Shown here: one piece after another, positions 56,881 through 64,000 of the stretch | Layout: each line of letters begins with the position of its first letter | Numbering within the stretch: the first letter of the stretch is position 1 | NCBI GenBank assembly: GCA_043228905.1 | Contig: JBHGNT010000010.1 | Coordinates: 1,364,001 to 1,428,000, forward strand | From: Azolla caroliniana | Taxonomy: Eukaryota > Polypodiophyta | Direction of reading: 5' to 3' | DNA: 64,000 nucleotides | The notes under the pieces: generated by a model | Seen by the model: the letters and a program-made list of their open reading frames with translations, nothing else | What the model was told of the DNA's origin: nothing | Databases searched by the model: none | Made by a program: the position numbers and the translations under genes

Positions 56881-58020
56881 ACGTGCTGAGTATGCGCTTC
56901 AAATTCGGGATGGCAGACTGTAAGTCTGTCTCGAATCCTTTGGATAGAACCATCAAGCTTCGCCCCGACTCCGGAAAGGTATGCGACCCGACGAGGTTCC
57001 GACAGATCGTCGGAAGCCTTATATACTTGACCATCACTCGACCAAATCTCAGCTACCCAGTCGGGGTGATTAGTCACCGAGGAGCACCTTTAGTGCGCGC
57101 AACGCGTACTCCAGTATGTCAGTGGCACTAAGGACAAGGGGCTACCATATCGGTTCGGTACAACCCTGCAGTTGATCGGATACACCGATGCCGACTGGGC
57201 CAACAACGTCACCGATCACCGATCCACGTCCGGCTTTGCGTTTTCTCTTGGGAGTGCCGCAATCGCGTGGAGTAGAAAGAAGCAGCTGACAGTTGCGCTG
57301 TCGAGCACCGAAGCCATATGGTTGAAGCGGCTACTTAAGGATCTGCAGGTAGAGGTGTCCGATCCAACGACTATCTACTACGACAACCTCAGCAGCATCC
57401 AGCTCGCCAAGAACCCCGTTTTCCACGCCCAGACTAAGCACATTGAGGTGCACTACCATTTTGTCCGTGAGCGTGTTCTCTCTGATGAAGTCGAACTTCA
57501 GTATGTTCCGACGGATCGGCAGGCCGCCAACATCTTCACCAAGCATCTTGGTCTGGACAAGTTGCGGCAATTCTCGGGTGCGCTTGGGTTGTGTCACCTC
57601 GATGTGCCGAACTTGAGGGGGAGAGACGTCCCGAATGACCACGGAAGAGGGAGAGAAGTTCCGGAAGACGAAGACCGTGACGTTGAGTTGGATGACTAAT
57701 TCGATTTTGGATTGGCTGAAGAAGCCGAGGGCGGATCCGCGGAAAAGTTCGAAAGCGGACATAAGGGGAGCAGTCGAAAGGAAGAGCCGAAGCCAACCAA
57801 GTGTTGGGGAGACAAAGCCATCAAGCGAGAGAAGATTGAAGACGAGTTGGAGACAGTCAACTCGGCCGAGAGCGAAAACCGATCGGAGGAAGCCGAGTTG
57901 GTTTGGATGTTTGATTCGGATACACTGAATCAACCAAGGGCCAAGCGGAAGAGAATGCAACAGAAGAGGCGCCAACACCGCAACAACAAGGAAGCTGAGA
58001 AGGGCCGTGTGAGCAGATAA
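56880..58020 (+). pseudogene. Copia D RNase H and charged tail
   Basis: RFRQIVGSLIYLTITRPNLSY, then 57172-57699: IGYTDADWANNVTDHRSTSG, YYDNLSSIQLAKNPVFHAQTK, AANIFTKHLGLDKL. It runs on as a tail with LRGRDVPNDHGRGREVPED. A stop follows, then FDFGLAEEAEGGSAEKFESG and a Lys/Glu/Arg-rich end RRQHRNNKEAEKGRVSR at 58017. The FDFG-AEEA-GS block corresponds to the tail of the element at 43189. Confidence 0.75.
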
Positions 58021-58151
58021 ACCGACCGGAAGGGTTGAGGCGCGCGGAATTGAACGGGTCAAGAGCGCGAGCGAGGTGTGAAGCCAAGAGGAACCGAAGC
58101 ACAGATCCGGAAGAGCAGATGGAACCTCAAGTTGAGCTTGAGGGGAAGTTT

Positions 58152-58597
58152 TGAGATACAAGCTCAACATTGGCCAGATCGACTGTGCAAGCCGAGAACT
58201 GGATTGGTTGGGACCGATCGGTTAGGCTGGACCGGTGCGTAAAATGGATGCGTAAACCGGTATGCAAACCGGTGCGTAACGAGAGGCCGTATCGGTGTGT
58301 AAACCGAAAGGCCATTGGAGAGATATTCCTTTTAAGGAATAATTTTGGGAGTGAGTGATGAGGCTCATTTATGAACAATCAAGTACTTTCAGTAATTGTG
58401 TCAGCCCGATTGTCAGGGCTTGTATAAAAGGTGCTCACTGAGCACGATGTATGTACAGAGTTAGTATTTTTGAATTGAGGTTTCTATGTGTTCTCTATCT
58501 GTCTCTCCCGCGTACTGTGTATATTCAATCTTTCCGTTAAACCCGCGTGTTTTTTGTGTGTTTGGTTTCCTATTGCTTCCGCACATAATCTTTTACA
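58152..58597 (+). repeat. 3' LTR of Copia D
   Basis: TGAGATACAAGCTCAACATTGG to CATAATCTTTTACA, preceded by a purine tract TTGAGGGGAAG. TATAAAAGG box near 58421. Related to the LTR of Copia C. Confidence 0.85.
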
Positions 58598-59190
58598 CAT
58601 AAGAAAAGTACACCATACTACCCGCGGGCAAACGGATTGGCAGAATCGACTAACAAAACTCTCCAAACAATCCTAAAGAAGATCGTCAACGAGAACCGCA
58701 TCGATTGGGATGACAAGCTCCAAAAAGCGTTATGGGCTTATCGCACTACATTCAAAACGAGCATTCAATCCACCCCCTTTCGGATGGCTTTTGGTCTCGA
58801 GGCCGTTATGCCCATTGAGTTCCAAGTTCCGAGTCTCCGAGTTCAAGTTAAAGCACGGCTCCCCAAAGCCCAATCCGAACAATTGAGGCTAGAACAACTT
58901 CTCGAACTTGGCGACGATCGAGTAGCGAGCATGGCCCAACTTGAACAGCGCCAATGACAACGGAAAGCCTTTCTGGACCGACATCGGAAGGGATTGGAAC
59001 AAGAGCTAACCATAGGCAAACCGGTCCTCGTTTTCCAGACGTGACTCGGTGCTATGCCAGGAAAGTTACGATTTCGATGGACCGGCCCCTTCTGGATTAT
59101 TGACGAGTTTAATGGCACGTTCCAGCTCGGCACCCTCGTCGGGGAAATTGTCAAAAGCTGGGTGAATGGATTCCGACTGCAACCGTACTA
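58598..59190 (+). pseudogene. Ty3 (Tat/Athila-like) integrase, C-terminal part
   Basis: KSTPYYPRANGLAESTNKTLQ contains the catalytic glutamate of DD35E. DDKLQKALWAYRTTFKTS and STPFRMAFGLEAVMPIEF follow, then GKPVLVF.., PGKLRFRWTGPFWI and VNGFRLQPY-stop, the integrase C-terminal domain. Internal stops lie near 58954 and 59042. The upstream polyprotein is lost at the Copia D junction. Confidence 0.85.
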
Positions 59191-59610
59191 GGGAAATACC
59201 CCAGCCAACCCTTTCCTTGAGTCTCACGCCACGGACAATGCCACGAAGGGGGGCACGCGTCCCCCTCGGTAAGAACCCACCAACATTCCAAAGTAGAGAT
59301 TAGGTAGGATTAGGCATAGTTTTAGCAATTAGTTAGTTCCACCTACACCACCTATCACATCACCCAAATCATGTCATGTTTAGAGGCCCACATTAGTCAC
59401 TTTCACATTCCCTTAAGTATTTGAAGGCACATGCACAACATCCAAGGCAAAGCACTAACTCCCTAGGACACGTGGCCATAATATCCTATTATGGGATCCA
59501 CGCCCAAGAATCTCCAGGCTCCTCTTCATGCAGAAAATCCTAGGCGCTCGCTAAAAAACAGTTACCCCAAGCCCACTTGACACATAGACGTTTTCTTGCA
59601 CACCCAGCTT
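59191..59610. other. Spacer between Ty3 pol and accessory ORF
   Basis: No reading frame of note. Sequence is non-coding up to the accessory ORF. Confidence 0.4.
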
Positions 59611-62600
59611 TCATCGCTCCCATGCTCTCAAGCCTCGTCTCGCTCTCAGCGCTTTCATCGCTCCCACCGCTCTTGCTCACAATCCCTCTCTTGTCCTCGT
59701 AGCCCCTCTGCCGCACCACAACCATCTCCTTCCCTCACTCTGTCTCGGCCTGGTCGAATCCTCCTTCCCCAATCTTCCACACAGCAAAACCCCGAGTCCA
59801 TTATGCCTCTTGGAGCTTCACAGGAAACCCGCTCTTGGCTTCAGGAACGAGGATTGGGTGGTTATTTAAAGGTGATCGATGCCCCTGCACACCCTGATGC
59901 CCAAGCAATCGCACGTTGACTTCACCCGGACACAGTCACCAACAATATGATTCGTGTTGCCTTGGACCTGATGGGAGGACGTGATCATGAAGTTGAGATT
60001 CCCCCTTCCACGACCCTGAAGGAATACTTTGGTGCGTATTCCATATCTGGTAAAGCCTATCGCACCTACGGTGGATCCAACAAGGCATTTGGAGAACTCG
60101 CTCACATCCTGATGGAGTACGCGTTCGTGCATACCAACCCTACAAGTATGCCATAGAGCAAAGCGGCGATCATTATCAGTGCCTACGAGGGAAACAAAAT
60201 CGATTGGGGAATAATCACAGGCGAAGGAATCCGTGCGGCGCTCGAATCCTTCCAAACCGGTAAGCGTTTGTTGCTTGTGATCAATCACTTCCTTACAGTC
60301 CTCTACCCACCTCCTTCGGTTTCCCCTCGTCGCATCCTGACCTCTCCACCACCACCAAGGAAACAACGAGAGAAGATGTTGGAGATAAGCCAGGAAGAAT
60401 CAAAAGACCCCTCGTCTTCTCCACCTCCCTCAGGCGCTTGGAACCCCGCTTCTGCCTCGGCCCCACCCCCACCAAAAACACAAAAACAACGGGCGGTAAC
60501 AACAACCCGTGTTGAATGGGATGAGGCCGAGGAAGCCATCCCCAAGGATGTCACCATACGCCAGAGGCCACCACGGAAATCCATGACCTCTCCACAACCG
60601 AGCCCACGGCCCACAAGCCAGCAGCCCTCGGCCATATGACAACAAAAGAGGAAACATGCCGAGGAGCCAACACCACCGGCCCCGGACGCACATGATCATC
60701 CGCCAAAAAGACAATCATTCGAGAGGCAACCACAGAAACCGAGGCGACCAGTGTCAGAAATCAAAAGAGGCCAGCCCCACCTCCATGGACATAGTACCAA
60801 CAAAGTCATGGCTCCAAGTCGGTACAATTGAGCATGGACAAACCACGTAGATATGAAAGGAGGAAGTCTTCGGTTACAAAGATCTCCCCGCGGAAGCATA
60901 CGAGTTCAGTGCACTACTTTGACTGGGCACAACGTACGAGTTAATGGATTTCCTCGCGCGCGCCCAAGTGGCTGCTACCGCTCAATTCGGCCGAGGAGCA
61001 CGCCGAAACAAAGATGAGTCAATGTGCTCTAATGGGTGAAATTGAACCTCACGAGGATCGAACCTTACAGAAGATAGGATGGAAGAAGCAAGTACAGAAT
61101 GCTTCACTCATGGAACTACCGGATTTGAACATGGCCTTAGTCGAGGCATATCGCAATCTACACCACACTACTCGGCCAGCCAAGGACATGGCCCGACGTA
61201 TCAAAACGGCACATCAACAAGCCAAATGGGCTACCGACCTATGACAAGCTGCAGAGGAGAAATTGGCGACATTCACGCAACAACAACCGACCTTAATCCT
61301 CCCTGCGCCGAGTGATGCTGTCTCACCAGCCACTCTTCCGAACCCGAGCCCGAGTGCTAAAGGTACCGTCACACACAAAGACGACACCGCCCACCCCAAG
61401 GTAGCCACGGCCGAGGCCAACACAATCAATGACGGACTCAGTACAGACAAGTGAGCCATCAGCACGGGCAGATTTCAGCCCACACCCCCAAACCAGCCAA
61501 GCCTCCACGTAAACGCCACTACCTTCGGTCGTCATGGAATGAGCGACACAGACAGACAGGGAGTCCTCGGCCCAAATCCAGCAAGGAACAACCCCAATAG
61601 GGCCTCCCCTTAGGGACTACCAGGAGGAGCTTCAGGCCCAAATCGCTCTGGCCGAGTTGGCAGAATAGAACTTCAACAACATTCTTGGCCAGCTACAGGA
61701 ACAAGCCGCGAGCTGCGAAGCGAACCTCAAGTGACTGCTTGCTGAAAAATCGGCCGCGCTTGAAGCACGAGAACGAGAGATGATGACCCTCCAAGTCTCG
61801 ATCACTGAGGCTAAAGAACGTTTCATCAAAGAAACCGAGCGGAATAGCCAACGGGAACAAGAGCTCTTCACAGACAACCAGGAATTACGATGTCATCAAA
61901 GAGCCTTCCAGGACATGGCCAACGAACATATGCAAAAGTGGAGGATCTCGAAGGAGCAACGAGCAAAAATTTCCGATGCATATCACCAGTTGCAATCCGA
62001 GCACATCGCCATCAAAGAATATCACCGGGACACTTGGCGACAGGAAAGGGACAAAACTGTAGCTTAGCTCACCAACTGTTATGAGCAGACCATCGCGCTC
62101 ATCACTGAAAAAGCAAAAGATAATCAAGCTACTTTAGCACTCTTCGCCCGCAAAAGCCAAGCAGAAGCCAAGGTCGCAAGGGAGGCACTGGAGGTTCACT
62201 GCGCAAGCATCGGCATGAACGATACCAAAATCAAGACCCTAATCCACAAGTATCGCTAACAATTCAACATGAAGATCAAAGAAACGCTTCACCATGTCTA
62301 GCAGGGGTGGTCAGCCCAAGCCGTGGACCTACACATACTACGCGCGGATGCCGAGAACCGACGGAAGGAGGGCCGAGGGTTTTACAAGATGGATGACACC
62401 AACATCCAGACCCTTCGTGAAGACTTAATGGAAGAATATCATACCTTGGCAACATCCCACACCGTAGCCATCGAGCAACTCTTGGAGGAATTCAACGATG
62501 ATCTAATGGTGTTTCGTTTAGAACCCGAAGCATACGAGAAGGAATGACTCGCTACCGGGAGTCACAGAGCTCCCACAAACACCGAGCAAGGACTAAGTCA

Positions 62601-62897
62601 CTCCCCATGGTAGCTTGACCGGAAGAACCTGCCCCTACCGACCTCCACATCCCAACCGAGCCACTCACCACTGCATTTAGATTGGAGGAACCTGCCCCTA
62701 CAGACCCCCACATCCCACCGGAGCCACAGACTATAACCCCGACCCTGCCTGAATCGGTCCCAATAGAGGAGGGCACACACAACGACACCACCATCCCCAA
62801 CTCGGCAACACAACCTCCATCACCAAACCCACCTGCCGAGCAGCCAGCCCAACCCCACGCTCCCGAGGATATCCTTGGCATATTGGAAGAGGAATAA
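59611..62897 (+). pseudogene. Long accessory ORF downstream of Ty3 pol
   Basis: A same-strand reading region of about 1,090 codons with several stops and shifts. N-terminal part 59800-60290: GASQETRSWLQERGLGGYLK, TLKEYFGAYSISGKAYRTYGG, FGELAHILMEYAFVHT, KIDWGIITGEGIRAALES. Then a Pro/Ser/Lys-rich linker (60300-60850), a helical region (61014-61244), a strong coiled coil (about 61740-62550, for example EAREREMMTLQVSITEAKERF) and a Pro/Glu-rich end stopping at 62897. Tat-lineage and Athila elements often carry an extra ORF or env-like ORF here. I recognise no fold and cannot assign a role. Confidence 0.6.
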
Positions 62898-62984
62898 AAC
62901 CAACCTATAAGCCCTCGTAGCAACGGGCAATTTTTGAAATTCGTGTTGTTTTGCCAAATCCATGATGAATCGTGGGTCGAACGG

Positions 62985-63410
62985 ACAAAGTCCTATCCCA
63001 CGGGCGTGCTAGGTGTTGTCCATAGGCCAAAAATATAAATTAGTTAAATTTAATAGGCCGGTAGGTAAAGTGAGTAGGTAGAGTTAGGTAAACGCCGAGT
63101 TTCGAGCCTCACAATCAGCCGACCGCTCGACTCTATATGAAGGAAAAGTATATAAACCGAGGTTTGCGTACCTTAGCAGGAGAGAGACATCTAGAGCCTA
63201 GGCGAGGTCGTTTCATAGTATAAGAGCTTTGTAAGGTCACCGGCTGTGGGTTGTGTTTTTGTAATCATCGCTAATTGTTTGTAGTAATACATATCTATTA
63301 GCTCTTGTTGTTTTCATCTGTGCGCCGTCGTTTCTAAGGTCTCAACTACGTATATGACCCGGGCTCTATTCCGGGTATGTTGTTCGTTTTCTTCCCCTAA
63401 CGACGCCTCC
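62985..63410 (+). repeat. Probable Ty3 3' LTR (borders uncertain)
   Basis: Follows the accessory ORF. It has TATATGAAGG and TATATAAACC boxes (about 63134-63156) and then a GC-poor leader-like part, as LTRs do. No second copy lies in the window to fix its ends. Confidence 0.4.
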
Positions 63411-63459
63411 GTGCACAAGTCTTCACGTTACACTTCCCTTGATATTGATAGCTTGTAGG

Positions 63460-64000
63460 TGTTGGGACACAGGTCCCTCCGGATGGGAAGGGAGAAGAAC
63501 AGTGCTGAAACCGTATGACGAGTACCCGGCTACGGAGAGCCGGATGGTACAGACCCGGTGAGCACCGGATGAGGAGTACCCGGCTACGGAGAGCCAGATG
63601 GTGCAGACCCGGTGAGAACCGGATGAGGAGTACCCGGCTACAGAGAGCCAGATGGTGCAGACCCGGTGAGAACCGGATGAGGAGTACCCGGCTACGGAGA
63701 GCCGGATGGTGCAGACCCGGTGAGGAGTGCTCACCGGATGAAGAGACATATTCGTAAATATGTTTCTGAGAGTCCATCAAGGCTATATTTGTAAATAACC
63801 AAAAAGTCATATTAGTATAAATATGACTTAGGACAAACTTATAGTGTAATGTTGTTGTGGTTGTTATTCTTGTTGATGCAAGGAGAGAGAGAGCGCGTAA
63901 CTTTGTATAGAGAGTGAGAGAGAGAAAGAGGTCATTGCCTCTATTGTAACCGCCGCCTGTGGCGAGGATCGTGAGCACGAGGTCGTTGCCTCCGTGAACT
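63460..64000 (+). repeat. LTR of family X, copy 3, running off the window
   Basis: TGTTGGGACACAGGTCCC onward matches copies 1 and 2, with four 54-bp minisatellite units (63519-63735). It could be a solo LTR or the 5' LTR of a full element beyond the edge. Flanking bases on the left are GTAGG. Confidence 0.85.

Larger units (their letters stand above)
55689..58597 (+). mobile_element. Ty1/Copia retrotransposon D, 5'-truncated
   Basis: Linker, RT, RNase H, charged tail and 3' LTR on the plus strand. gag, protease, integrase and 5' LTR are missing. The 3' LTR ends inside a Ty3 integrase gene; CATAA follows it, but the left target copy is lost. Confidence 0.85.

Noticed and set aside
60268-60899. 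Minus-strand Gly/Val-rich frames of 60-110 codons
   Set aside because: Complement of a Pro-rich segment of the Ty3 accessory ORF.

Overview
This window is nuclear DNA of a land plant, most likely a flowering plant. The evidence is GT-AG introns in broken genes, nested LTR retrotransposons primed by initiator tRNA-Met, long GA/CT and TA microsatellites, and one gene of a plant-only family. I cannot name the species. Almost everything is repeat-derived. I see one plausible intact host gene (32201-33799, minus), a relic of a second host gene (arabinose-5-phosphate isomerase, about 17340-18545), and two broken copies of an intron-containing gene that joins a ParB-like domain to a DNA N6/N4-methyltransferase domain. 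I found no rRNA, no convincing tRNA and no CRISPR array.

Layout. 1-3.6 kb: a decayed minus-strand gene of the GHTH-D family (DUF7869-like). 4.06-12.17 kb: a hAT-like unit with 14-bp inverted ends and 8-bp target duplications, carrying a minus-strand L1-type LINE (4.1-9.8 kb). 12.7-15.8 kb: ParB-methyltransferase pseudogene. 16.8-19.5 kb: a LINE scrap, the isomerase relic split by a solo LTR, and an inverted partial methyltransferase copy. 20.4-26.1 kb: a Copia element split by a second copy of the same solo LTR. 26.1-29.1 kb: a rearranged LTR/LINE junction and a truncated LINE. 29.1-37.6 kb: AT-rich intergenic DNA around the host gene. 37.6-41.6 kb: a truncated Copia. 41.6-42.1 kb: a short stretch with a near-perfect heat-shock element next to a TATA box. 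42.1-54 kb: a cluster of non-coding LTR elements (family Y), split by a well-preserved minus-strand Copia (43189-49244, target duplication CACAT), with another Copia remnant and a second DUF7869 fragment. 54-55.7 kb: 5' half of a LINE fused in frame to a Copia 3' half (55.7-58.6 kb). That Copia sits inside the integrase of a Ty3 element (58.6-63.4 kb) that carries a long extra ORF downstream of pol. The third copy of the minisatellite-bearing LTR (family X) runs off the right edge.

The genes do not form a pathway. The window records successive insertions, many datable by who interrupts whom: LINE in hAT-like unit; LTR X in Copia and in the isomerase relic; Copia in LTR Y; LTR Y in the DUF7869 fragment; Copia in Ty3. 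The most unusual content is the ParB plus DNA-methyltransferase gene family. Next come the charged C-terminal tail shared by two Copia elements, the Ty3 accessory ORF and the 54-bp minisatellite inside LTR X.
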